Origin: Symsagittifera roscoffensis
Taxonomy: Eukaryota; Xenacoelomorpha; Acoela; Convolutidae
Assembly (NCBI RefSeq): GCF_963678635.1
Contig: NC_087063.1
Coordinates: 51,783,220 to 51,847,219 of the forward strand
Direction: 5' to 3'
Length of the DNA: 64,000 nucleotides
In this document: one piece after another, positions 23,633 to 34,615 of the stretch
Numbering within the stretch: the first letter of the stretch is position 1
Layout of the letters: the number at the start of each line of letters is the position of its first letter
Notes under the pieces: model-generated
What the model saw: only the letters and a program-made list of their open reading frames with translations
Database searches by the model: none
What the model was told of the DNA's origin: nothing
Position numbers and translations under genes: made by a program

Positions 23633-23779
23633 TGGGTACTTATTTAATCATCAGACTTCTAAATTTTAATCAATTTAAAGTAAGTTTATAATAAGTAATC
23701 GTTTCCAACTGGTAGTTCTAGCACCTAAATCTATATCATCATTAAAGGATGTTTTACTATAATATCCGTACGGATAACA
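23633..23779 (-). repeat. candidate short LTR of element C (duplicate copy)
   Basis: On the minus strand the sequence AAAAAGAGGGAAA, a good polypurine tract, is followed directly by TGTTATCC; the segment ends ACCCA 147 bp further. This PPT-TG arrangement is what is expected at the start of a 3' LTR. The other copy is at 36,710-36,856. No 5' LTR is in the window, so this is tentative. Confidence 0.35.
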
Positions 23780-24202
23780 TTTCCCTCTTTTTGATTAAAT
23801 GAATATCACTCATCCTCCCTCTTGTTTTTTTTTCAGTGGTTTTGATAGTATTTTCTTATCTTGTTACTTAGTGTCTTCTCTTTCTCGTTGGAACGTCATA
23901 AAAATTCCCGGAACCGGTAAAATTTCTTACATTATGTTCATTGCCTCCTCGAAGTTCTTACTGAAGGATTCCTCTGTTGTTTGTGGTTTGTCTACAATGT
24001 ACCGGGAGCTTGGTTTTATCTGCGTTGTGCTGTCGCTTGTACTTTCGTGTCTTGTTTTTTCTGGGGTTGCTGCTTCCACGTGGATTTCTGTGCACATAAT
24101 TTCCTCGAAGGAAACTTAAGACCGGACGGTATCGGTTATTAGGTGTATGTCGGGTTGTGGTTTTTCGGCTGGCTGGTCTGGGGTGCTGACGCTGGTTGTG
24201 GC
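23780..24202 (-). pseudogene. fragment of element C 3' ORF (duplicated)
   Basis: Matches 36,857-37,279 closely. It codes on the minus strand for the end of the extra ORF of element C (for example QPAEKPQPDIHLITDTVRS) with an internal stop. It is cut at 24,202, exactly where the LTR-like sequence of element A begins again, so it is the tail of the first large duplication unit. Confidence 0.7.
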
Positions 24203-24208
24203 GTTTTC
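24197..24208. other. junction of the 5.16-kb tandem duplication
   Basis: CGTTTTC at 24,202 is shared by the two parent sites, 19,040 (CGTTTTCCAAG) and 37,279 (CGTTTTCGCTT). Left of the junction the sequence follows element C; right of it, the element A LTR body. The offset between the units is 5,162 bp. Confidence 0.85.
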
Positions 24209-24770
24209 CAAGAAGATTCTTTTATGAATTTGAAAACATTCGTTCGCCCATAAATCACGCACTCTTTCCACAATCGCACAACTCGCCCACGAAGAATTGT
24301 TTAAATTATATTTTTTAAGTTTCAAATTTCACTGATAACAACTCAAACTTCAATTCGCATGTTTCAAACTTTCCTTTAACCCGGTTGGAGGGAATTATAT
24401 AGTAAACTGAAATAACCAATGCAGCTTACTAACGTCATAACCCAAAAACTAATAGCATGACTAAGAAAAAAATTTCACGGTTCTGGATAAAACTGGATAA
24501 ACTATCCTTTTGAAAACCACTTTCAAGTCTTACCACAACCAAATAAAACACTAAAAAGTCAAAAGACAAACCCAAACCAAAAGATTCTTTTTTCGAGAAA
24601 AGGACAAAAGCAAAACAAAAAAGAAGAAAACAAGAAATCAAAAGAGGGACGCCTTGAGAATGCCCTATAGCCGGCCTAACCCACCGCGCTACAACCACGC
24701 TTTGTGACCCACACTCAATTTTTGCCGAGAGTTGCTCTAGTGTGAACGACTCCTAACAAATAACCAGATT
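24203..24770 (+). repeat. duplicate of the element A LTR body
   Basis: Near-identical to 19,041-19,608, including the segment CCGGCCTAACCCACCGCG. It starts at the duplication junction and not at an LTR end. Confidence 0.8.
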
Positions 24771-25213
24771 TGATCAGTAATAAATTTTTTAGGTCTTTAT
24801 AAGTATTATGAAATAATTTAAGTCTTTTTCTTGCTGACAAAAGATTGTCCGAAAAACAACTTTTAGTCTAATTCTCTTTATCACCATACCCTTCGAAAAA
24901 CAAATCTTAGCAGCCAAGTAAATAATTGTCCAAAATTTCTTTGAAAACTCGACAGATATTCAATAAATTTTTGAAATATTTTGTTCAGGTTTTGAGTACA
25001 GTTTCGTCTAGTTTCGTAAAATCGTCGTCCGACAAAAACGAACCAAAGCTTTTTTCTCGAGTTTTTTTCAGAAACAATTTAAAGATTTATTAAGTGTGCA
25101 AGCTTTGGACTCTGTAAACTCTGTATTTAAATCTAAGGCTGCCGAGTGATTCGGTTCATTGAATACGAAAAATCTCTGTCATTAATTTGGGATGCATCTT
25201 ATGTACATTTCAG

Positions 25214-25457
25214 AATCAGGCAGTGTATTACAATAAGCATCAGAATTGTTCATGTTATTCTGTTGTGGAAAGAGGAGACCTTACAGGTGCTCCCGTAGTC
25301 CCGAAAGAAGGAGGCGACAATCCTCCATCAGCCAGTCGAGACGGAAATGTTGTTCGTACTTCCAATAATGCACCTGAATATGTGGAGAGTGGGGCGTCGT
25401 ACCGTGCTATATACGACTACACTGCAGCAGACGACGATGAGATTTCATTCAAGCAAG
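25214..25457 (+). pseudogene. SH3 penultimate exon, duplicate (unit 2)
   Basis: Copy of 20,053-20,296 with the frame open and the donor CAAG/GTGATA kept. A handful of amino-acid changes fall in the linker (for example Asp to His and Ser to Cys), while the SH3 half is unchanged. Its partner exon at 26,110 is frameshifted, so a protein from this unit would end early. Confidence 0.7.
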
Positions 25458-25749
25458 GTGATAGTCTTATACGGACTCATATTCTTAAAATTTACGTAAC
25501 AGAAACTAGACACGTCTTAAGCCAATCAGAATCGAGCAAAAATAAAATATATTTCGTACGTTTGTTTTTTTATCTCGATTCTGATTGGCTTAGGACGTCT
25601 GCTATTTGACCGCACTCCATTCTTACAATCATTTAGGTTTCACTCTGCTAAAATTGAGATCAACCGGGTGATGTCATTCCACCGGAATGCGGTCAAAACA
25701 CAGACACGTGTTAAAACGGTTGCTCAGAAAGTTGCTGAGAACGGTTGAT

Positions 25750-25945
25750 GGCTCTTTTTCCTTCCCCCCCACCTACAATTTTTATATTTATAGTTACTGT
25801 TCACTTTGTCCGATTGTCATAAAAATTGGCATGTAGACTAATTAGGCCATGACAAACATATATAGTCTCCATAATTAACCTTGTAAGACCACTCGTTAGA
25901 CCTTAAAAATCATGTTTAAGTGAGGTGGGGGAAGGAAAAAGAGCC
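25750..25945. mobile_element. 196-bp MITE with 8-bp target duplication
   Basis: Ends are GGCTCTTTTTCCTTCCCC and its reverse complement, flanked by direct repeats CGGTTGAT at 25,742-25,749 and 25,946-25,953. The homologous site in unit 1 (20,581-20,588) has a single CGGTTGAT and no insert. Eight-base duplications are typical of hAT, P or Merlin-type transposons; which of these is not settled by the ends. Non-coding. Confidence 0.9.
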
Positions 25946-26109
25946 CGGTTGATGAAAGTAGACACCTGCCCAGCCAATCAGAATCGAGATAAGGAAACAA
26001 ACAAACCAAAATATCTTTTTTTCTCAATTATGATTGTCTTAAGACTAGTGTACTTTATAAGTTGTCTACTTTTTGCTACGTAACCAATTTAACCTTCATT
26101 TTTGCGAAG

Positions 26110-26218
26110 GTGACGTCATTAAAAACGGGACGATAGTTGACGATGGATGGATGACAGGGTGCAACGAGAAGACGGGGAAGCTTGCATGCTGCCTACTAAT
26201 TATGTAGCGCCCATGTAA
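26110..26218 (+). pseudogene. SH3 last exon, duplicate with 1-base deletion (unit 2)
   Basis: Copy of 20,745-20,854. At about 26,172-26,176 a run of five G is reduced to four, which shifts the frame and gives an early stop before the GMLPTNYVE part. The ancestral stop is at 26,216-26,218. Confidence 0.8.
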
Positions 26219-26703
26219 ACAGCGGCAGCCAAAAATTAGAATTACTCTGATTTTAGTGACACTCATTATCAGACAAAATCAGAACTCTATAATCAAACTT
26301 ATTGCTTATATTTTTTGTAATGAGTTACGTGTAGAAAAAATCAACAGATTTGCAGTTTTGTCTCATAAACAGGAAAACAAACAAGTTTTCATGAGCTTAG
26401 ATGAATAATAACGAGCAAAACAATATTTATACTCGTAATAACGAGCCGCTTCAAGCTTTGCTATTCACGTATTCATGTCTTTGACTCTCAGCGTATGACC
26501 AAAAACCCGCGGTCGAGATAAAGTCGTCAAGTCGAAATAAAAAACAGGTCCATTCAAAACTTAAAAACTCGAAATGATTGAAAATTTAAGACGAATACAA
26601 AGTCGAAACATTAAATCGGAATCAGCGCTCAAGAGTGGTTTTTGGGTTGTCTTATAAGGAAAACCGATTAAAACCAACAAAAAGGCCTGGAAAGGTAATG
26701 TGA

Positions 26704-28230
26704 CCCCGGGTTGACATCCATAAACCGAAAATGCTTATTTTAAATTTCCCCACACCGAAAAAGCTTATCATACAATTGCCTGCATCAAATGTATGGAAAA
26801 ATGCTAATCATACAATTTTCATACAATTTCAAAAAACCATTGAAAAAGGTTCAATCTAGTTTCACCGGCTATTTGAACCAAATACAACAGTCTGATGATA
26901 AAAAATAACTACGTTTGTTTTTTTTTTGAAAAAAAAAATGTTTATCATACAATTTCCATATATGAAAATTGTATGATTACCATTTTTTCATGAAAGGTAA
27001 AATTTTCAGAAATTCTTCAAAGTTGTTTGTAAACAAATTTGAGTTATTTAAGAATGCTTTTGCTCAATTTAAAGGACATTGCTCATTAAAAACGAAAAAC
27101 TGATTTGAAGCTAGAAAAAAAGTTATCATACATTTTGCCTATATGAAAATTGTATGATAACCATTTTTTCGTAAAAGGCAAGATGCTCAGAATAATGTTA
27201 AAAAATTTTTTTAATCGAGTTTAAAGTAATTAAGAGTGCTTTTGCTCAATTTGAAGCACATTGCTCATCAAAAACCAGGTTTTTTGCTCAGTTTCAATCG
27301 TCACAAATTGTTAGCTTACGACGAGTAAAACTGAGATCTCGAAGCTCGGAGCCACACAGTTCTTCTTCTCCGAAAATGACTCGGGGTTGGTTTGGGGTTA
27401 GGGTTAGGTTAGGATTAGGGTTTCTTAAGAATAATTTCACAGTTTTTGGAAAACAGAATTGAAAAAAAATTCCGTGGAAAAAAATATGATTTCGATGGTG
27501 GCCTTAAAAGTTGATATTTTTGCATTCGAGTAGTTCTGAATTTGGATCAGAAATCATATCAATGAACATTAATTACGAATGTGTTGAATATTTTCTGTTT
27601 CTCGCACGTGTAAAATTTTGTTTTTTTTAGGAAATGAATTTATGCTGATGACAGAACTTGCGGATCACAACTGCAGTATGTATGCTTGGAGAATGTTTCC
27701 ATCAGGAAAACAGGTTTTTTGGATTTTGAGACAACTCCTCCCTTATGGTTTTGGTTCATCTAGGAGTAGGCTTAGGAAATTTTTGCTCCCTCAAGAGTTG
27801 AGGAGATTTATCTACAAATAATGAAGAATTTGAGGTTCCAACCTCTAAAACGATCTAATTTTTCGGTTGGTTCTCTTCTCTGTTCAGAGATTGAACGTCT
27901 TATGGGTAAGTTTCAACGCTAATTGATCCTCATTTAAATTTACAAAAATTGCTTATCTTACAGTTTCCATAATGAGAAAATGCTTGTCTTACAATTTCCA
28001 TTAATGATAAAATGCTTATAATACAAATTCCATTTATGAAAAATTGTTTATCCTACAATTTCCATATATGAAAAAATGTTTGTTCTACAATTTCTATATA
28101 TGAGAAAACGCTTATTCTAGAGTTTTTTAAACAACTTTCTGAGTCTATGAAACTGTAAAAAATTGTAGGACAAGCTTTTTTTTATATATGGAAATTGTAG
28201 GATAAGCATTTTTGGTCGTCAACCCACGCT
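26704..28230 (+). mobile_element. GGGTTGAC-ended repeat, copy 2
   Basis: Same order of parts as copy 1: near-palindrome at 26,944-26,977, TTAGGG tract near 27,390, open frame 27,630-27,821 and minisatellite 27,940-28,105. It ends GTCAACCCACGCT at 28,218-28,230, directly at the junction of the next duplication. Confidence 0.5.
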
Positions 28231-28244
28231 AAGGAAAAAGAGCC
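28228..28244. other. junction of the 2.3-kb tandem duplication
   Basis: Left side follows the repeat end (CCACGCTAAG); right side is the last 14 or so bases of the MITE right end (AAGGAAAAAGAGCC) and then the unit 2 sequence from 25,946. AAG is shared. The offset is 2,299 bp. Confidence 0.85.
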
Positions 28245-28408
28245 CGGTTGATGAAAGTAGACACCTGCCCAGCCAATCAGAATCGAGATAAGGAAACAAA
28301 CAAACCAAAATATATTTTTTTCTCAATTATGATTGTCTTAAGACTAGTCTACTTTATAAGTTGTCTACATTTTGCTACGTAACCAATTTAACCTTCATTT
28401 TTGCGAAG

Positions 28409-28517
28409 GTGACGTCATTAAAAACGGGACGATAGTTGACGATGGATAGATGACAGGGTGCAACGAGAAGACGGGGAAGCTTGCATGCTGCCTACTAATT
28501 ATGTAGCGCCCATGTAA
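28409..28517 (+). pseudogene. SH3 last exon remnant (unit 3)
   Basis: Third copy of the exon with the same one-base deletion as unit 2, so the deletion came before this duplication. The first SH3 exon is not present in this unit. Confidence 0.8.
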
Positions 28518-28924
28518 ACAGCGGCAGCCAAAAATTAGAATTACTCTGATTTTAGTGACACTCATTATCAGACAAAATCAGAACCCTAAAATCAAACGTA
28601 TTGCTTATACTTTTTGTTATGAGTTACATGTAGAAAAAATCAACAGACTTGCAGTTTTGTCTCATAAACAGGAAAACGAACAAGTTTTCATGAGTTTAGA
28701 TGAATAATAACGAGCAAAACAATATTTATACTCGACATAACGAGCCGCTTCAAGCTTTGCTATTCACGTATTCATGTCTTTGACTCTCAGCGTATGACCA
28801 AAAACCCGCGGTCGAGATAAAGTCGTCAAGTCGAAATAAAAAACAGGTCTATTCAAAACTTGAAAACTCGAAATGATTGAAAATTTAAGACGAATACAAA
28901 GTCGAAACATTAAATCGGAATCAG

Positions 28925-29105
28925 CGCTCAAGATATGATTGGTTTGAGCGGTTTTTCAGCAAGATTTGAGTGGTTTGGGCGTTTTTTTTTGGAAAAACCG
29001 CTCAAACCGCTCAAACCTTGCTTAAAAACTGCTCAAAAACCGCTCAGTTCTTGCGGTGATTTTCGAACGGTTTTTCAAGCAATATTTGAGCGGTTTTTGG
29101 ACGGT
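28925..29105. repeat. GAGCGGTTT array 3
   Basis: Same motif family as array 1 and in the same position relative to the following repeat copy. Confidence 0.8.
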
Positions 29106-29158
29106 CTTATAAAGAAAACCGATTAAAACCAACAAAAAGGCCTGGGAAGGTAATGTGA

Positions 29159-30594
29159 CCCCGGGTTGACATCCATAAACCGAAAATGCTTATTTTAAAT
29201 TTCCCCACACCGAAAAAGCTTATCATACAATTGAATGCATCAAATGTATGGAAAAATGCTAATCATACAATTTTCATACAATTTCAAAAAAGTTTGAAAA
29301 AAGATTCAATCTAGTTTCACCGGCTATTTGAACCAAATACAACAGTCTGATGATAAAAAATAACTACGTTTGTCTTTTTTGAAAAAAAAATGTTTATCAT
29401 ACAATTTCCATATATGAAAATTGTATGATAACCATTTTTTCATGAAAGGCAAGATTTTCAGAAATTGTTTAAACTTGTTTGTAAACAAATTTAAATTATT
29501 TAAGAGTGCTTTTGCTCAATTTAAAGGACATTGCTCATCACAAACGAAAATTTGATTTGAAACTAGAAAAAAAGTTATCATACAATTTGCATATATGAAA
29601 ATTGTATGATAAACATTTTTTCATAAAAGGCAAGATGCTCAGAATATTGTTAAAAATTGTTTTTAACCGAGTTTAAAGTAATTAAGAGTGCTTTTGCTCA
29701 ATTTAAAGCACCTTGCTTATCAAAAACCAGTTTTTTTGCTCAGTTTTAATCGTCACAAATTGTTAGCTTACGAAGAGTAAAACTGAGATCTCGAAGCTCG
29801 GAGCACACAGTTCTTCTTCTCCGAAATTGACTCAGGGTAGGGTTGGGGTTAGGGTTAGGTTAGGATTAGGGTTTCTTAAGAATAATTTCACAGTTTTTGG
29901 AAAACAGAATTGAAAAAAAAATTCCGTGGAAAAAAATATGATTTCGATGGTGGCCTTAAAAGTTTTCTCGCACGTGTAAAATTTTGTTTTTTTAGGAAAT
30001 GAATTTATGCTGATGACAGAACTTGCGGATCACAACTGAAGTATGTATGCTTGGAGAATGTTTCCATCAGGAAAACAGGTTTTTTGGATTTTGAGACAAC
30101 TCCTCCCTTATGGTTTTGGTTCATCTAGGAGTAGGCTTAGGAAATTTTTGCTCCCTCAAGAGTTGAGGAGATTTTTCTACAGATAATGAAGAATTTGAGG
30201 TTCCAACCTCTAAAACTATCTAATTTTTCGGTTGGTTCTCTTCTCTGTTCAGAGATTGCACGTCTTATGGGTAAGTTTCAACGCTAATTGATCCTCATTT
30301 AAATTTACAAAAATTGCTTATCTTACAGTTTCCATAATGAGAAAATGCTTGTCTTACAATTTCCATTAATGATAAAATGCTTATATTACAAATTCCATTT
30401 ATGAAAAATTGTTTATCCTACAATTTCCATATATGAAAAAATGTTTGTTCTACAATTTCTTTATATGAAAAAACGCTTATTCTAGAGTTTTTTAAACAAT
30501 TTTCTGAGTCTATGAAACTGTAAAAAATTGTAGGACAAGCATTTTTTCATATATGGAAATTGTAGGATAACATTTTTGGTCGTCAACCCACGCT
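29159..30594 (+). mobile_element. GGGTTGAC-ended repeat, copy 3
   Basis: Complete from CCCCGGGTTGAC to GTCAACCCACGCT. Compared with copies 1 and 2 it lacks some 70 bp before the open frame (near 29,965), and the open frame has a TGA near 30,038. Contains the TTAGGG tract and the minisatellite. Confidence 0.5.
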
Positions 30595-30744
30595 AAGATG
30601 CAGTTGAAATACTATCTACAATTTAAAAAAAGTGCGTAACCTTTCTCAAATCACGCAAAAAATTTTTTGATGTCCCGACCAAAAACAATGTGAGCGACTT
30701 TTTTTAAATGCTCGAGCAAAATAACCACTGGAAAATATATAAGA

Positions 30745-31060
30745 TTTGAGCGGTTTGAGCAGTTTTTTTAGACAATTACGCTCAAAATCTTGCTTCAAAA
30801 TGAGCTGTTTTTGAACGGTTTATCTAAAAAAAACCGCTCAAGATTTGAGCGGTTTGAGCGGTTTTTTTAGACAATTACGCTCAAAATCTTGCTTCAAAAT
30901 GAGCGGTTTGAGCGGCTTTTGAACGGTTGATCTAAAAAATCGCTCAAACCGCTCAAACCTTTCTTAAAAACCGCTCAAAAACCGCTCAGTTCTTGCGGTG
31001 ATTTTTGAACGGTTTTTCAAGCAAGATTTGAGCGGTTTATTGAGCGGTTTTTGACCGGTC
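30745..31060. repeat. GAGCGGTTT array 4 (holds a duplication boundary)
   Basis: Passes from the type of array that follows a repeat copy into the type that precedes one (near 30,945), so the boundary between units 3 and 4 lies inside these repeats. Unequal exchange between GAGCGGTTT motifs is the likely cause. Confidence 0.6.
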
Positions 31061-31112
31061 TTATAAAGAAAACCGATTAAAACCAAGAAAAAGGCCTGGA
31101 AAGGTAGTGTGA

Positions 31113-32709
31113 CCCCGGGTTGACATCCATAAACCGAAAAGGCTTATTTTAAATTTCCCCACACCGAAAAAGCTTATCATACAATTGCCTGCATCAACTG
31201 TATGAAAAATGCTAATCATACAATTTTCATACAACTTCAAAAAACCATTGAAAAAAGATTCAATCTAGTTTCACCGGCTATTTGAAACAAATACAAAAGT
31301 CTGATGATAAAAAATAACTACGTTTTTTTTTTTTTTTTTTTTGAAAAAAAAATGTTTATCATACAATTTCCATATATGAAAATTGTATGACAACTATTTT
31401 TTCATGAAAAGCAAGATTTTCAGAAATTGTTCAAACTTGTTTGTAAACAAATTTGAATTATTTAAGAGTGCTTTTGCTCAATTTAAAGGACATTGCTCAT
31501 CAAAAACGAAAATTTGATTTGAAGCTAGAAGAATAGTTATCATACAATTTGCATGTATGAAAATTGTAGGATAACCATTTTTTCAAAAAAATAAGATGCT
31601 CAGAATAATGTTAAAAATTGTTTTTAATCGAGTTGAAAGTAATTAAGAGTGCTTTTGCTCAATTTAAATCACCTTGCTCATCAAAAACAATTTTTTTGCC
31701 CAGATTTAATTGTCACAAATTGTTAGCTTACGACGAGTAAAACTGAGATCTCGAAGGTCGGAACCACACAGCTCTTCTTCTCCGAAAATGACTCGGGGTT
31801 AGGGTTGGGGTTAGGGTTAGGTTAGGATTAGGGTTTCTTAAGAATAATTTCACAGTTTTTGGAAAACAGAATTGAAAAAAAAATTCCGATGGAAAAAAAT
31901 ATGATTTCGATGGTGGCCTTAAAAGTTGATACTTTTGCATTCGAGTAGTTCTGAATTTGGATCAAAAGTCATATCAATGAAAATTAATTATGTATGTGTT
32001 GAATATTTTCTGTTTTCTCGCACGTGTAAAATTTTGTTTTTTTTAGGAAATGAATTTATGCTGATGACAGAACTTGCGGATCACAACTGGAGTATGTATG
32101 CTTGGAGAATGTTTCCATCAGGAAAACAGGTTTTTTGGAGTTTGAGACAACACTTTTCCCTTATCGTTTTGGTTCATCTAGGAGTAGGCTTAGGAAATTT
32201 TTGCCCTCTCAAGAGTTGAGGAGATTTGTCTACAGATAATGAAGAATTTGAGGTTCCAACCTCTAAAACCCTCTGATTTTTTGGTTGGTTCTCTTCTCTG
32301 TTCAGAGATTGCACGTCTTATGGGTAAGTTTAAACGCTAATTGAGCCTTATTTAAAGTTACAAAAATTGCTTATCTTACAGTTTCCATAATGAAAAAATG
32401 CTTATCGTACAATTTCCATATATGAAAAAATGCTTATCTTACAATTTCCATTAATGATAAATTGCTTATATTACAATTTCCATTTATGAAAAAATGTTTA
32501 TCCTACAATTTCCCCATATGAAAAAATGTTTATCTTACAATTTCCATATATGAAAAAATGGTTGTTCTACAATTTCTATATATGAAAAAACGCTTATCGT
32601 AGAGTTTTTTAAACAATTTTCTGAGTCTATGAAACTGTAAAAAATTGTAGGACAAGCATTCATTCATACATGGAAATTGTAGGATAAGCAATTTTGTTCA
32701 TACCACGCT
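31113..32709 (+). mobile_element. GGGTTGAC-ended repeat, copy 4
   Basis: Start CCCCGGGTTGAC at 31,113; the right end is degenerate (TTCATACCACGCT). The open frame at 32,047-32,219 is frameshifted near 32,150. Contains a T-run of 18-19 bases at about 31,325, the TTAGGG tract near 31,800 and the minisatellite at 32,370-32,600. Confidence 0.5.
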
Positions 32710-32859
32710 AGGATGCAGTTAAAATACTATCTACAATTTAAAAAAAGTGCTTAATTTTTCTCAAATCAAGCAAAAATTTTTTCGATGTCTTGACCAAAAA
32801 CAATGTGAGCGACTTTTTTCAAATGCTCGAGCAAAAGAACCACTGGAAAATATATAAGA

Positions 32860-33160
32860 TTTGAGCGGTTTGAGCAGTTTTTTTGAGAATTACGCTCAAA
32901 ATCTTGCTTCAAAAAGAGCTGTTTTTGAACGGTTTATCTAAGAAAACCGCACAAAATTTGAGCGGTTTGAGCGGTATATTTTAGACAATTACGCTCAAAA
33001 TTTTGCTTCAAAATGAGCGGTTTGAGCGGCTTTTGAACGGTTGATCTAAAAAATCGCTCAAACCGCTCAAACCTTTCTTAAAAACCGCTCAAAAACCGCT
33101 CAGTTCTTGCGGTGATTTTTGAACGGGTTTTCAAGCAAGATTTGAGCGGTTTTTGAGCGG
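32860..33160. repeat. GAGCGGTTT array 5
   Basis: Same family; contains the boundary between units 4 and 5 and the start point (32,897) of the next duplication. Confidence 0.75.
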
Positions 33161-33214
33161 TCTTATAAAGAAAACCGATTAAAACCAACAAAAACGCCTG
33201 GAAAGTTAATGTGA

Positions 33215-34300
33215 CCCCGGGTTGACATCCATAAACCGAAAATGCTTATTTTAAATTTCCCCACACCGAAAAAGTTTATCATACAATTGCCTGCATCAAA
33301 TGTATGGAAAAATGTTAATCATACAATTTTCATACAATTTCAAAAAACCATTGAAAAAGGATTCAATCTAGTTTCACCAGCTATTTGAACCAAATACAAC
33401 AGTTGATGATAAAAAATAACTATGTTTGTTTTTTTTGAAAAAAAATGTTTATCATACAATTTCCATATATGAAAATTGTTTGATAACCATTTTTTCATGA
33501 AAGGCAAGATTTTCAGAAATTGTTCAAACTTGTTTGTAAACAAACTTGAATTATATAAGAGTGCTTTTGCTCAATTTAAAGGACATTGCTCATCAAAAAC
33601 GAAAATTTGATTTGAAGCTAGAAAATAGTTATCATACAGTTTGCATATATGAAAGTTCTATGATAACCATTTTTTCATAAAAGGCAAGATGCTCAGAATA
33701 ATGTTAAAAATTGTTTTTAATCGAGTTTAAAGTAATTAAGAGTGCTTTTACTCAATTTAAAAAACCTTGCTCATCAAAAACAATTTTTTTGCCCAGATTT
33801 AATTGTCACAAATTGTTAGCTTACGACGAGTAAAACTGAGATCTCGAAGGTCGGAACCACACAGCTCTTCTTCTCCGAAAATGACTCGGGGTTAGGGTTG
33901 GGGTTAGGGTTAGGTTAGGATTAGGGTTTCTTAAGAATAATTTCACAGTTTTTGGAAAACAGAATTGAAAAAAAAATTCCGATGGAAAAAAATATGATTT
34001 CGATGGTGGCCTTAAAAGTTGATACTTTTGCATTCGAGTAGTTCTGAATTTGGATCAAAAGTCATATCAATGAAAATTAATTATGTATGTGTTGAATATT
34101 TTCTGTTTTCTCGCACGTGTAAAATTTTTTTTTTAGGAAATGAATTTATGCTGATGACAGAACTTGCGGATCACAACTGGAGTATGTATGCTTGGAGAAT
34201 GTTTCCATCAGGAAAACAGGTTTTTTGGAGTTTGAGGCAACTCCCCCCTTATGGTTTTGGTTCATCTAGGAATAGGCTTAGGAAATGTTTGCTCTCTCAA
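33215..34300 (+). mobile_element. GGGTTGAC-ended repeat, copy 5 (truncated)
   Basis: Near-identical to copy 6 but broken inside the short open frame at about 34,298, where it passes into array sequence. The minisatellite and right end are missing. Confidence 0.55.
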
Positions 34301-34304
34301 AATC
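34294..34304. other. junction of the 1.4-kb tandem duplication
   Basis: CTCAAAA is shared between the parent sites, 32,895 (GCTCAAAATCTTGC) and the open frame near 35,697 (CTCTCAAAAGTTGAG). The offset is 1,401 bp, becoming 1,402 after one extra T near 34,830. The two units are almost identical by eye, so this is the youngest of the readable duplications. Confidence 0.9.
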
Positions 34305-34560
34305 TTGCTTCAAAAAGAGCTGTTTTTGAACGGTTTATCTAAGAAAACCGCACAAAATTTGAGCGGTTTGAGCGGTATATTTTAGACAATTACGCTCAAA
34401 ATTTTGCTTCAAAATGAGCGGTTTGAGCGGCTTTTGAACGGTTGATCTAAAAAATCGCTCAAACCGCTCAAACCTTTCTTAAAAACCGCTCAAAAACCGC
34501 TCAGTTCTTGCGGTGATTTTTGAACGGGTTTTCAAGCAAGATTTGAGCGGTTTTTGAGCG
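34301..34560. repeat. GAGCGGTTT array 6
   Basis: Duplicate of the array at 32,900-33,160. Confidence 0.8.
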
Positions 34561-34615
34561 GTCTTATAAAGAAAACCGATTAAAACCAACAAAAACGCCT
34601 GGAAAGTTAATGTGA

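Noticed and set aside
24435-24698. Minus-strand open frame of 87 codons in the LTR duplicate
   Set aside because: Lies in LTR-like sequence and its N-terminal part is a translation of the tRNA-like segment.
31728-31940. Minus-strand 70-codon frame repeated in three units
   Set aside because: It is the antisense reading of the TTAGGG tract and neighbouring sequence; it is repeated only because the DNA is duplicated.
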